64,000 nt of DNA, taken from positions 62,001-126,000 of the forward strand of contig CAMPDV010000850.1 of assembly GCA_946699065.1 (NCBI GenBank), read 5' to 3'. Origin of the DNA: Loxodes magnus. Taxonomy: Eukaryota > Ciliophora > Karyorelictea > Loxodida > Loxodidae. Each line of letters opens with the position of its first letter. Positions within the stretch are counted from its first letter, which is position 1. Shown here piece after piece: positions 21,246-32,292 of this stretch. The translations under genes and the position numbers were made by a program. The notes under the pieces were generated by a model that did not search any database, had not been told where the DNA came from, and saw only the letters and a program-made list of their open reading frames with translations.

Positions 21246-23270
21246 TTAATTAGTCCATGCTAAATTCTTTCTCTTATTTATCTCCATCTCTATTACTTTG
21301 TTATAAGATAATAGATCTGGATTTATTGCTCCTGGCTAGGGACACAGTTTTCCTATTAACTAACATTCTTCACAACTGTTTTCTACTCTATCGGTTCCAC
21401 TATCATCCACTTTTTGCCAACATCCTAAAGCATGGTAATGATCTCCATGTGCTAATATTGGCTGCATTAATACTTACGCTTATTTTCTACTCACAACAAA
21501 AAGTTCAATCTTTATGGCATCAATCACATACAACATATTAGTATTGTCAATCTTTTGCTGCATATTATTCACAATGAGGACATTTCCTTATATCAACTCC
21601 TATTTTTCTTACAACTTCTCTTGCCTGTATTTTTTAATAATTGTTACTTTTATAATATTTTCATCTTGGCAATTTCCTGAATGTTTCAATTATAGACACA
21701 CTGAGCAAATATAAGCTTGACATTCTTTGCATTTGATATTATTAGTTAGTTTAGGTAACTAAAATAAAGCCTAACAATTCATTTATGGACAGTGTCTGCA
21801 CATGAAATATTACATTAAATCAGAAGCCTAACTTGCTCATAGATTATCAAGCTTTACTTAATGCTCTTTACTTACAATTTCTTGGATTATATCATCATTT
21901 CTACTTCCTACTCCTTTTACTATAGATGTAGAGCATTTTAAGCATATTATATCTTCATTTTTAAACTTCCCTTGATCTATTAGAGATTCTATTCAGCCTT
22001 TCAAACACTTAATGCAAAACTGATGATTACAACTAAAAGTTTTAATTTCAGCTAAATTAAATTATCCTTAGCAACATTAGCATTACTTTGTTCTTCATTA
22101 AGATGAAATATCTTCTTATACTTATTTTTCTTACTTTTGCTATTAAACTGAAATATCTATCTCTTACTTTTGTTTCTCCATCTCATTATATGATTAGTTT
22201 ATAATACTCTCGACTTATTAAATTTAATCATTTTCTCAAAAACCTTTATATAATTCTCCATTTTATAACTTTAGAATTCCATATCCTTATTTATTTCCAT
22301 CTATTCATTCCCCTTCAAAAGTATCTCCAGTTGAATAATAATAAATTCCTTTTCCATGCTATTAATTATCTTACCACTCACCAACATATTTTTCTCCAGC
22401 TCATTATCCATCTCCTCAAATATAGGTACCTTTTCCTCATTTTTTATCATTTATTCATTATCCTTCAAATTTATCTCCATTTTTAAATTTTAATATTCCA
22501 TATCCATGTTTTTTATCTTAAATCCAATCACCTTCATAAACATTTTCATTAAGAAATTTGAAAATTCCTTCACCATGCTTTAAATCACCTTTAAAGTCCC
22601 CTTCATAAATATCTCCATTTTTAAAAAATAATTTTCCTTTTCCATTTTTCTTATCTTCAACAAAATTGCCAACGTATTTATTTCCCTCATGCTATCCTTT
22701 TCCTCATATAAAAGTACCTTATCCATGTCTTTTGCCCTAATATCACTCACCTTCATAATAATTTCCTTCAAGTCATTTATATATTCCATAACCATGTCCT
22801 TATCCATCTTTTAAATCTCCTTCGTAAATATCTCCATTTACTTTATAAATAGTTCCTTTCCCATTCATTTCATCATCATATCAATCTCCTATATATTTTT
22901 CTCCTTCTCATGAACTAATCATTCAAGTAAATGTTCCTTTTCCTTATTTTTTATCATTTATTCATTATCCTTCATATGTATTTCCATTCTTAAGTGAGTG
23001 AATTCCTTACCCATCTCTTTTGTCTTCTTTTCACTCTCCTTCGTAAAAATCTCCATTTTTTCATTTAAATATCCCATTACCATGTCTTTAATCCTCTTTT
23101 CAATCTCCTTCATAAATATCTCCATTTTAATACTATAGCCTTCCTTTTCCCTATCTCTTTCCATTTGCTAGATTACCCTCATATATTTCTCCTATTTTAT
23201 AAGTAATCTTGAATTTTCACTCTCCAGTTAAAGAATCTTAATACTGAATAACCGAATCCTGTTACTACAT
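21246..23270 (-). CDS. MORN-RBR (RING-IBR-RING) protein, intact copy
   Basis: ATG at 23270 (MQQQDSVIQYQDSLTGEW) leads into about fifteen MORN repeats, then an RBR module. RING1 starts at Cys397, which is in frame with the ATG (396 codons). The IBR is near residues 491-534 (CRHCPQMNC, CKEC, CSVC, H, C). RING2 is near 556-590 (CPHC, CDWC, FCC), followed by a distal His/Cys (HYHALGC). Two short introns, 21625-21647 and 21462-21477, restore one frame of about 661 residues. RBR ligases pass ubiquitin through a RING2 cysteine; here that position, five residues before the second Cys pair, reads Tyr569. Catalysis by the usual route is therefore doubtful. No TGA closes the frame at the expected place; the end given is an in-frame TAA and is uncertain. 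Confidence 0.83.
21462..21477 (-). other. 16-base intron
   Basis: GTAAGTATTAATGCAG on the minus strand. Removing it joins the RING2 part (FCCEQKIS) to PILAHGDHYHALGC in one frame. The broken paralogues have a GTAAGT element of 17 bases at the same codon. Confidence 0.8.
21625..21647 (-). other. 23-base intron
   Basis: GTAACA...TACAG between NIIK and AREVV. It is not a multiple of three, and removing it keeps the IBR and RING2 in frame. Both paralogues carry a 21-base GTAAG...TAG element at the same codon. Confidence 0.8.
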
Positions 23271-24690
23271 CTTCTATAATTAAAATTATTACTTTTTTCA
23301 GTTTCAACTTTTAAGTCTTTTAAGTGCCAAAATTATTCAGATTAACCATATTTATCAGACTTTTCAACTTAACTCAGTTTTTTATTTATGAGGTATCTTT
23401 TTTTTATCCCTGTCTATTATCTATCTTATTGAGTCTATTCTAAGACTTGTAGATTATAGAGTATGATATACTATGCTTATTATGTCATAGCATGTGTTCT
23501 GTCAATATTTGTATTCCTTGAATCTTTTTCTTTGTTGAAACTGAGAATTTTTCCTTACATTTCTAGTAAGAACTTGCTATGTGCCATTGAATGCTAGTTA
23601 TAGTATCATTTGTTCCTGTGATGATAATTTTGATGAGTTGGATCGTTTTTCTGTTGCTTATACGAAGCAATTATTAGTTAGATTGTCAGTTTCGTAGATA
23701 AAAGAAAGGCTGTAATAAAGTTTTGGACTGTCTGGCTGCACATCCAATTTTAGAAAGTTCACTGGCTAGATCCAAGATCTTGAAGGGAACACATCTGACG
23801 ATTATCCTGAATCAGGGATGAGTTTGAAATCTAAGTTTATGAAGTGTACTAACATTACTAATGGTTGTTGGTGTTGTAGAAACTGATGAGGATATAATTA
23901 GTGTGAGTTTTAATTAAGGATGATAATATAATGATAATAATATTGACAGTATTATTGATTTGGTTATATTAATATCACATTGATTTAATATTTAAAAGTA
24001 TATAGAATACTAAATATTACAAACATAATTATTTGCTATATAAATATCTTTATTAATTTCATCTGCTTATATAAATATAGTTTCCTATATAACTTTATAC
24101 TACTACTATTTTTTATCAATCATATCATCAACTAATTACTTCTTATAAAAATAGAAATTCTATAAATTATGCAAAAAGAAACTAAGTTTATTAAAACTTA
24201 ATAGAAAAATGAAAATTATACGAATAATATTATTGCAATGGCTTTATATTAAATTTATTTTTATTTCTAATTTTAAAGAATTAATTAATTATATGTTTAT
24301 ATACACTAGACTATCTAATTAGAAAAGTATTATCATTAAATAATTTATTTTATTCTATATCACTTAATAAAATCTAATATTTTTAAGAAAATGTTACGTA
24401 GTTTTAAAAATAATACTGCCTATCTTTCTTTTAATTTGTTTTATTATAATTTTTATAAACTATGATAATTTATATTATTGATATTTAAAACTAGGCTTTA
24501 GTATTTATAATTTTCCTTATACTGCTTTAATTTTACTTCTTTTTTTAATTAAATCTAATTATTAATTTTGCCATTTCTTTATATTTCTCTAATAGTACAT
24601 TCTTAAACTTGTCATTTCATAAGTAATTTATCATTACTTAATTGCTTTTATTAATCAATTATTTTAACATCGAACTTTCCAAACTTTGCC
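23271..24690. other. region with unresolved coding potential
   Basis: At 23390-23960 all of three alternative frames on the two strands give plausible protein. On the plus strand one is a multi-pass membrane-like frame and another a Ser/Asp-rich one (RFSVAYTKQLLVRLSVSQIK); the minus strand gives RFQTHPWFRIIVRCVPFKIL. I cannot choose. Base composition here is less AT-rich than average. The rest, 23960-24690, is AT-rich with no feature seen. Confidence 0.25.
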
Positions 24691-24990
24691 TTCCTTTAAT
24701 GGGTGGAACCTCCGAAGAAATTAGAGCCATAACGAAGGATGAAGAAAAGGATAGCTTCAACAGAGATTGGGGAATTAAGTACCTGTGATCGACTATGTCT
24801 TCCACTGCTTTGGCTTATTCTCAGAACCTTGAAACGAAATGATCTTCGGCTGTGGCGACCTGAAATATGACTTAGGTGACATATGAATACTGCCTTGGTA
24901 GTTTCAAGAGATGCAACCTGCCGTAGCTCCATTTTCAAGAGGTAATTATTTATCAGTATTTAACATTTAAGCAGTGATTAACCTAATAAT
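24690..24990 (+). repeat. GC-richer structured repeat upstream of an element
   Basis: The core at 24755-24813 matches the two cores in the insertion at 3988-4470 (GCTTCA.CAGAG, GGGGAA, TTAAGTACC, CTGCTTTGG). It also carries a TTATCAGTATTT motif related to the CAGTA run there. It lies directly 5' of the coiled-coil element at 25028, so it may be that element's promoter or leader, or an independent SINE-like insertion. Confidence 0.5.
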
Positions 24991-25027
24991 GGTAGACCCT
25001 CTTTAATTAATTATATATACAAAAAAA

Positions 25028-25790
25028 TGGCACCTAAGAAATAGTTTTCTCTTATCTTATTCGTAAAAAAGAATAATTATATAATCTAACTGAATAAGAG
25101 CCTCAATAGGCTTAAGAAATATAATCTAAGAAAGCATATGCATAATCAGGGTAATAACGAATAAATAAAGAATAATAAGAAATAAAATAGCAAAGATAAA
25201 GGATAGAAAAACTAGTAAACATCCTAGAAAATCTGATTGAATAACTTGACCTATAATTTCCATCCATGGAAGAAACTTTTAATAAAATTTAATCATAAAT
25301 GGTAATTAATATGGAAGAATTTGACTAATAATTAAATGAATTTCTCAAATTTTTTAATTCCAATTTTCTAAATTTTAATAGCAAATAAAAGAACGGCAAG
25401 AAAAGTAAGAATAATAATAAGTAGTAACTTAAAAAGCATTAGACTAGTTATTTAGAATTCAAACGAAATTGAATCTAAATATTAATAATAAGATACAAAC
25501 AAGATAAATTTCTATCTTAGAAAAATCTGGTGCTATATATATTAGAAGAATCACTACTGAAAAAATGTTGAAATAAATAATAAGAAATAAATCTTAGAAA
25601 AAATTTTCTGCTTTTGGACCAACGAGAACAGGATAAATATATAGAAAGAAATACTATAACTCAGATTCAATGAATAGTATAACAATTAAAGAAGAAATCA
25701 TAAGGACAAATATATTTTGGGGGAGACAAGGATGGCAGATCATTGAAGTCCTTCGACATCCTATAGTTTAGGAGAGAGTAGAAATAAATA
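25028..25790 (+). mobile_element. coiled-coil/zinc-knuckle element
   Basis: Starts ATGGCACCTAAGAAA. The body reads as a Gln/Lys/Glu-rich coiled coil (EKLVNILENLIEQLDLQF). A zinc-knuckle-like region near 25530 is decayed. It looks broken, with a few breaks. A short GATAAT tandem repeat lies just downstream (about 25820-25850). Confidence 0.5.
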
Positions 25791-25899
25791 GAAATTGACT
25801 GTGAAGCTTTTTTCTAAGCTGATGATAATGATAATGATAATGATAATGATAAAATTAAGTTTAGCAATCTTGGAGGAATTTCACCTCTTCCTGTTGATC

Positions 25900-26640
25900 G
25901 CCGGATTGTTCAGGTATTTAATAAAAATATTTAAAAGTTTAATCTCCTCTCTCTCACTTGATCTTATTTTCTTCAGTTTCATCTTCCATTCTGTTCTGAT
26001 TTCTTCTTGTAGATCTGCTAAGCTCATTCATATAAAATCTTCTCTAATTCTTCTCTATTACAGTTGATTTTTTCCTTTATTGTGCTTGTAGTTTTCTTTA
26101 CTTTTTTCAGTATTAAATTTTGAAACTTATGAATTTCTTGTATCTTCTTCATAAATGTTCTACCGAATTGCAGTAACATCTTTTCTGAATTATTTTAAGT
26201 TTTCTTGTGTCTTCCTTCTCAATCATCCATGAATCACTTCTTTGCTCATTTTACTCCATTTGTCGTTGGATTAGCTACTCTGATTTTGCTATATGTTCCA
26301 AAAAGCGCATAATTCTCTTTCCTAGGAAATGAGACTTGATTCTATTCTTCTACTAGGCTAAGCTGTTTCATTAGCTTCTCATTATCCTTCTTTAGCTTCT
26401 TGATATCTTTCTGGAGATTTAGTACCACTTTGATGAGCTATTCCATGCTCATCTGGCCAGAAGGATTAAATTGAGACCTCCTGGTGCAAAGCAGAGTAAG
26501 TTTGCTTTCTGACTTCTTCTGAGACGCTGGGGTGATTGCACGAGTGACTTTTTTAGATTACCCCCTCAGTAATAGCCTTGATTAAATTTTAACTCTCCAT
26601 CAAAAGAAGGAAAATTTCTTTTATCAAATACTGATAAAAA
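25900..26640 (-). mobile_element. coiled-coil/zinc-knuckle element
   Basis: Minus strand: a Thr/Ser/Lys-rich N-terminal part (TPASQKKSESKLTLLCTRRS), a strong coiled coil (KVVLNLQKDIKKLKKDNEKL), then a zinc-knuckle-like region near 26180 and a Lys/Glu-rich tail. A TATCAGTATTTGATAAAA motif lies at its 5' edge. It is most similar to the element at 30640-31375. It looks broken, with one or a few breaks. Confidence 0.55.
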
Positions 26641-27024
26641 TAATTAAATTTGATTGTATAAGTCTGTCATTTCTTAGGTACCATTTTATAAATATAAACT
26701 CTTATATATTTTTTATTTTTTTCTAATTTTTATATTTAAGCTTGCTATTTAACGTAGATTTATAAGTATTTTTTATTTAATAGCAGCAGTTATTTTTTAA
26801 ATATCTCCTGTTTACTTTACTTATTTTATTGTTTCTTTCTAAAAGACTTTAGATAGTATTTTAGGGAGAAGAACTTGAAAATATCTTATCTATCCCTAAA
26901 CTTTTCAACTAATCCATACTATTTTGCTTTATTTAACTTCTTCAGCTTTTAGGTTTTATATAGTTTATAAAGATTAAGAGAGAATAATGTAAATAATCAT
27001 TTAATTTTATTAATTCAATATAAA

Positions 27025-27650
27025 ATGCGGAAATTAGAGAGTAATAAAGCATCAAAAAGTTAATAAGAAAAGCTTGTAAATAAGTTATAAAAAAAGTTAC
27101 TGGAATCTTATCATCATTTTAAGGAAAAGATGACAATCAAATTAAATTGTACTTTTATTATCAAAATGTAAAATTAAATGACCAATGAAACTGCATATGA
27201 GTTTTATGTGAAAATTGATAAGCTATTAAAAAGCAAGATGAGTAAATCTAAGATTATAAAGAGAGATATGAGAGTTAATAACAAATATCAAATAACTTAA
27301 TTTAGAATAAATGTACTTATTTAAGCAACTTGCTAGAAATAAAATAATTACACAAGAAAACTGTATCATTAGTCTTAATAAATTTAATTTAAAAGGTTAC
27401 TATGATAAAATAATTAACTAAGGCTTATAGTGTGAATACTTAAGATCAAGATAAAATAGAAATTTTTAGAACTAAAACAATTAATTTAGGAAACACTTAA
27501 CAACTTGATTGCTCCAAGGACATAATGTATAAAATGAGATGCTAATATTGTAGTTTTTTGGCATTTTATAAAATGCTACTTCAGCTTTAAAAGAATTAAA
27601 AGATAAGATAATCAAAGAACTTTAGGTAAGCCCACAAGATAGTTTAATTT
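27025..27650 (+). mobile_element. coiled-coil/zinc-knuckle element
   Basis: ATG at 27025 gives a basic N-terminus (MRKLESNKASKSQQEKLVNK), then a Lys/Gln coiled-coil part and a CQYC-containing zinc-knuckle region near 27545. It looks broken. It lies directly upstream of the 2.2 kb repeat that carries a MORN-RBR copy. Confidence 0.45.
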
Positions 27651-29467
27651 GTATAAGTTTTACTTAAAACTCTTTATATCTTTTTTAAGTACAATTTTTC
27701 TTTAATACATTACTCAAAACTTATTTCTAAATGTAAATAACTGAGAGATTCCTTAATATAATTAAATGCCTAGATTCACGTAGAATATGGTTATCTAGAT
27801 AATTTTTTAAGATACTAGGATTATTAAGATGTAATGTGTTACTTTTTTAAAGCATAAAATCCTTTTATAAATACTCTATAATATTTAATTGCTTAGCTTT
27901 AAAATCTAATTCTTCATATTTATTATGTTTAATTTTGGTATTTTAATTATCTTAAAGTTGCTCAAGTTTGTTTTTATAATAAAATGGAGCAAGAAAAAGA
28001 GGAAGATATTACTTAGAGTTAAGTGATAGAACTTTTATAACAAGGTATATATAGGATAACTTATAATAATGGAAATGTTTATGAAGGGTAAGTAGTAAAT
28101 GGCAAAAAATAAGGAATAGGAAAATATTCTTATAAAAGTGGAGTTATTTATGAAGGAGACTTTCTTGAAAATAAGAAGCATGAAAATGGATTATATAAAT
28201 ATACAAATAGAGATTTTTATTAAGGGGAATGAAAAGAAGATTAAAAGTATGGATAAGGAATTTTATAATATATAAATGGAGATTGTTATGAAGGCCAATG
28301 AACAAAGGTAAAAAATAAGGAAAAGGAAGTTAAACTTGAGTTACCAATAAATATGAAGGTGAAAAATATGTAGGAGATTGATATGAAAACAAAAGACATG
28401 GCAAAGGTATTTATTATTATCCAAATGGAAATATTTATGAAGGAGACTTCAAAGAAAATAAAAAGGAAGGAAAAGGAGTTTTTAAATATATAGAAGGAGA
28501 TAATTACGAAGGAGAGTAAAAGGAGGAAAAGTATCTGGTAAAGGAATTTTAAAATATAAAAATGGAAATATTTACGAAGGTGATTGATTTAATGATAAAA
28601 AGCAAGGATAAGGAGTTTTAACATTAAAAAATGGAGATAAATATGAAGGATAGTGATTAATTGATAAAAAATATGGAAAAGGTATTTACACATGAGGCGA
28701 AGGATAATGATAGGGTGAAAAATACGTAGGAGAATGAAAAGAAAATGAATGTCATGGAAAAGGAATTTATTATTATTCAGCAGGAAAAATTTTTGAAGGT
28801 GAATGAATTGATGGAAAAAAGCAAGGATATGGAGTGTTAAAATTATAAAATGGAGAAATTTATGAAGGTTAGTGAAAAAATGACTAAATATAGTAAGTAA
28901 ATATTGTTATAAACTAATAATAGAACTTAGAATGAAAATAATAATAAACATAAGATATTTAGTCAAATTTACAAAAATTTGAACAATAAAATAATGAAAA
29001 TATTTAGACTAATTTTGAAGAGAACCATATTATTTGCTAATCATGCTAAAGATATTATACTGCATCTTATATAAAAATATTAGGTTGTAATCATCAATTT
29101 TGCATATTTTGCTTAAAAAAATGAATAGAAACATAAATAATTTAAGGAAAATTTAAAAGGGAAGATATTGTGTGTGCTTAATGTTCTGATCTTTTAGAGA
29201 TAGGAATCGGAGTTATAGATCACAACATTATTAAAGGTTTAATTAATAAAGAGAATTGAGAAAAGCTAGCAAACTTAAGATAAAATTTATAAAATGGATT
29301 AATGTATTCTTTTATATAGATGTTGCTTTTAAATGGGATGCCAAGGTAAATTTAAACTACCTGCGATAACAAATGTTATTATTTGTGACAGATGTTAGTA
29401 AAAAGTTTGTTCGACGTGTCTCCAATAGCCACATTCTGGAAATTGCTAAGAAATAAATGTTATTAAG

Positions 29468-29488
29468 GTAAGTGACATTTAAAAATAG
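29468..29488 (+). other. 21-base intron
   Basis: GTAAGTGAC...AAATAG between the IBR and RING2 of MORN-RBR copy 1. The length is a multiple of three, so frame does not prove it. Its position matches the 23-base intron of the intact gene, and the 5' site is a perfect GTAAGT. Confidence 0.65.
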
Positions 29489-29635
29489 GCAAGAGAAGTT
29501 GTAAGAGAAATAGGAATGGATATTAGAAAATGTCCCTATTGTGGATAGTATACTACAAAAGATTCAAAATATTTATATATTACATGTTCTGGATGTAAAA
29601 GAGACTGAGCTTTTTGTTGTGAGGTCAAATTAAGA

Positions 29636-29652
29636 GTAAGTAATAAATATAG
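29636..29652 (+). other. 17-base intron
   Basis: GTAAGTAATAAATATAG. Removing it joins CCEVKLR to PILEHGNHYHAIGC and carries the frame to TGA at 29851, strong evidence for splicing. In copy 2 the same site (60941-60957) ends in AA instead of AG. Confidence 0.85.
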
Positions 29653-29853
29653 CCTATATTAGAACACGGAAATCATTACCATGCAATAGGTTGTTGATGC
29701 TATGTTAAAAATGATGGCGTAGATTGAATGAAAAAAGATTGCGAAGAATGCATAAAATTTGGGAATCTGTGTCCATAACCAGGTAAAATAAATCCATATT
29801 TATTGTCATTCAGCAATCTATTAGAGGAAGAGATAAAAAGGCGAGAAAAATGA

Positions 29854-30639
29854 TTTGAAGCGTTTGACTAAAACTTTAACTTAAAATTAGCAATTATTAA
29901 GTTAATCTCATTCTTAAGTAAAATCTTTAAATAAAGAAATTTTAAAAGCCAAATTAATTATTACTTATTATATTTTTATTCCTTTAACGCTAAAAATTCA
30001 AAATTACATGGCTTTTACTATCCTTCTACTTTTTTTATATTAAAAATTCTGCGTCAAATTTTTATATAAATCTTGTTTACTTAAATAAAATTCTAAAATC
30101 ATTTTTTTTTATTTTTCATGTTAAAGAAGAAAACTTAAAATTAAATAGAAACAATTTTTGCTATTAATTTTAGAAATATATTTTTTCCAGTTTTTTTATT
30201 GAATTTTTACTAGTAAAAAGATTATTTATTTTTATATATTTTATCATTAATCTTCCTTTATATATATACAATTTTACATATAAGTTTATATATTTTTTCT
30301 TATGGTAATTTTAATCATTTACTAATATATATTAACATATGGCTTTGATTATGTAAATTTAATATTTTTATGTAAATCAAATTCTGTTTTTATGACTTTT
30401 TAATATTATCTGACTTATTCCTATTCTAATTTAGTCTTCTACTTAAATTTCACTTTATCATGCAAGTTTTAGTTTATATCGTCTTACCTATTTCATGATA
30501 ACTTAAAGATTTAGATGTGGTTAAATTAAAAATTTTTATGTACAAGATGAATATCTCATATTTTTTAATTTGTGTTATAAAGTTTTGTTATAAAACTAAA
30601 AAAATTTGAATTACTTGATCTTTTTCCTGGTATTTCAAC
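29854..30639. other. AT-rich intergenic, nothing recognised
   Basis: Long T and A runs with no protein-like frame, RNA or repeat that I can support. Confidence 0.6.
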
Positions 30640-31375
30640 ATGTTTCTAAGATACCGATCTCCTCAGTGATTGGAAATACCATGTTCACTTCAATTTGATC
30701 TGGTGTTCAGGATCAGGATAATATCTTTATTTCACATCTTTCCTTGAAAGGCACAGTATACTTTCTAAATTATTTAGTCTTCTTTCTTTTTATTAAGTAT
30801 TTCAATTGCCAATTTGATTTTTCCTTTTTATGAAATTGCTAACATTGTCGATAAAAATGATTTCACTTCTACAACAGTATCATTTCTTCACAATTATCTT
30901 AGTTAATATTTCCGAATGTATTTTAACATTATATTTTTATAGTATTAGTATATCTTTTCTTCTCATTGTGCATTTTAAAGTTTCAGTTTATGTTTAAGCT
31001 TACTTTGCTCAATTTTTTATATTTGTTTCTTAATTCTGTCTGCTTCTATTATTTGGTCTAAGTTTGACTGTTCTAGCTTGAGATATGTTTCTAAAGGCTT
31101 TCATTTCTCTTTCTTAGGCCTTAAGTCTTAACTCTTTGTTCTCTGCGATTTCAAGTTTTCATAAGCATTTTATTATCTTTTTTAAATTTTTAACCTCTTC
31201 CTGGAGGTCCAACACCACTTTAATCGGCTAATCTTATTTTATTTGCTGCTCATGACGAAATTAGAAACTTCTGAGTGCAATATATCTTTAATCTAATTAA
31301 TTGGTATTTTCTTCAAAGGTAGGAGTCTGAATCTTGTGTGCAACTTTCTTTCCAACTTTTCCTTTGTCCTAAAGA
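30640..31375 (-). mobile_element. coiled-coil/zinc-knuckle element
   Basis: Minus strand: a coiled coil (IKVVLDLQEEVKNLKK) very like that at 25900-26640, a Lys/Arg-rich middle, then a zinc-knuckle region near 30860 with a basic tail. It looks broken, with one or a few breaks. Confidence 0.5.
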
Positions 31376-32208
31376 TTCTAGAATATCACTTATTCCTATT
31401 TTGGTATGCAAGAAAATATTTATGCATTCCTTATATCTTTTAAATTTTTAATAGTTTATTTAATTTATTCTATTATTAAATTTAACTTTTTAATCAAAAT
31501 AATTTTAGATATAATAAATTTTAATTTTCTCTTTTTATTAAAGAAGTTAATAGATGTCTTTAAAATGATATCTTGGTCTCACTATTAATACATAATTTAA
31601 TAAAGCGACTTAATTTTCTTATTACCATAAGGCTATTTAACTATAAATGGACTAAATATTTTTATTGCTAATGAGTTATTTTAATTTTAATGAAGTAGAA
31701 AAATATTTAAGTTATTAGTATTTATAGTTGCCATGTCCAGTTTCTTAAATAAGGAATTTCTTGTGGTAATTTTATTAGTAATATACACATATAATTAAAT
31801 AGGTATCTTTGTTAGCTCTTAAATATTCATTGATGATAATTTAGTAATAAGATATTTTATAAATCTAAGAAATATAGATATTTAAAACTGCTCTATATAT
31901 TTTTATTTACTATATATTCCTTTTTTCTATTATTTCTATACTTAAAATTGTATATAGCTTACTTCATTTTAGCAACTTTTTATTTTACTAAAGAGTTAAA
32001 ATCTTAATTTTTTTTCTTAATATTAGTTAATTTCTGAAAGAGATTTAATATAAAGGAGCGAAATATTTTGTAAGTACTATATTTGTAATATTTAGGATTA
32101 AGGAGTAATTAAATAAGCAATTTTAGTTATTTAAATGTTTCTATTTTTAATATACTTAATTTTTATTATTTTTGATGCATCAAATTTATAATACTTTAAT
32201 ATATACAA
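31376..32208. other. AT-rich stretch, no supportable gene
   Basis: A plus-strand frame around 31730-31960 (MSSFLNKEFLVVILLVIYTY) looks secretory, but T-rich sequence makes such frames by chance. Nothing else is seen. Confidence 0.3.
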
Positions 32209-32292
32209 TGGCAGCTGTGGGATTCAAACTTTTACCCACTAGTGTGCAACTTATTTTAAATCTGTCTCCTTAACCGACTCGGACAAACTACC
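32209..32292 (-). tRNA. tRNA-Leu(UAA)-like sequence, probably decayed
   Basis: 84 bases on the minus strand. The acceptor halves GGTAGTT and AGCTGCC pair (with G-U), the D-arm is of type II form (TCC...GGA), and the anticodon loop TTTAAAA gives UAA (Leu). A long variable region follows, and GTGGG...CCCAC forms the T-stem. Against this, the anticodon stem has two mismatches and the T-loop is six bases too long. It may be a pseudogene. Confidence 0.4.

Larger units (their letters stand above)
27660..29853 (+). repeat. 2.2 kb direct repeat, copy 1
   Basis: Matches 58970-61163 in the same orientation, covering the broken MORN-RBR gene and about 320 bases upstream of its first Met. The upstream part keeps an in-frame reading in both copies with mostly conservative changes (for example MCYFFKAQNPFIN against MCYYFKAQNPFIN), so the protein may start earlier than the Met at 27984. 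Confidence 0.85.
27984..29853 (+). pseudogene. MORN-RBR protein, broken copy 1
   Basis: ATG at 27984 (MEQEKEEDITQSQVIELLQQ) followed by MORN repeats, RING1 (CQSC near 29035, GCNHQFC, VCAQC), IBR (CDRC, CSTC, HSGNC) and RING2 (CPYC, CSGC, FCC) with the distal HYHAIGC, ending at TGA 29851-29853. Against copy 2 and the intact gene it has two one-base losses in the MORN region (near 28295 and 28532). A two-base offset between RING1 and IBR (near 29320) is shared with copy 2. Introns of 21 bases (29468-29488) and 17 bases (29636-29652) sit at the same codons as in the intact gene. The Cys expected at the RING2 catalytic site reads Tyr (KDSKYLYITC). Confidence 0.75.

Noticed and set aside
22580-23164. 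Met/Lys-rich minus-strand ORFs
   Set aside because: They are out-of-frame readings of the MORN repeats of the intact MORN-RBR gene.
24696-24938. 80-codon minus-strand ORF in the GC-richer block
   Set aside because: The block is a repeat found in non-coding insertions, and no frame is shared between its copies.
25820-25850. GATAAT tandem run as a telomere-like repeat
   Set aside because: Only about five imperfect units, internal and AT-rich; an ordinary microsatellite.
27984-29853. Programmed frameshifting in MORN-RBR copy 1
   Set aside because: The breaks in the MORN region are private to this copy and absent from its sister, so decay is simpler. Only the shared RING1-IBR offset is left open.
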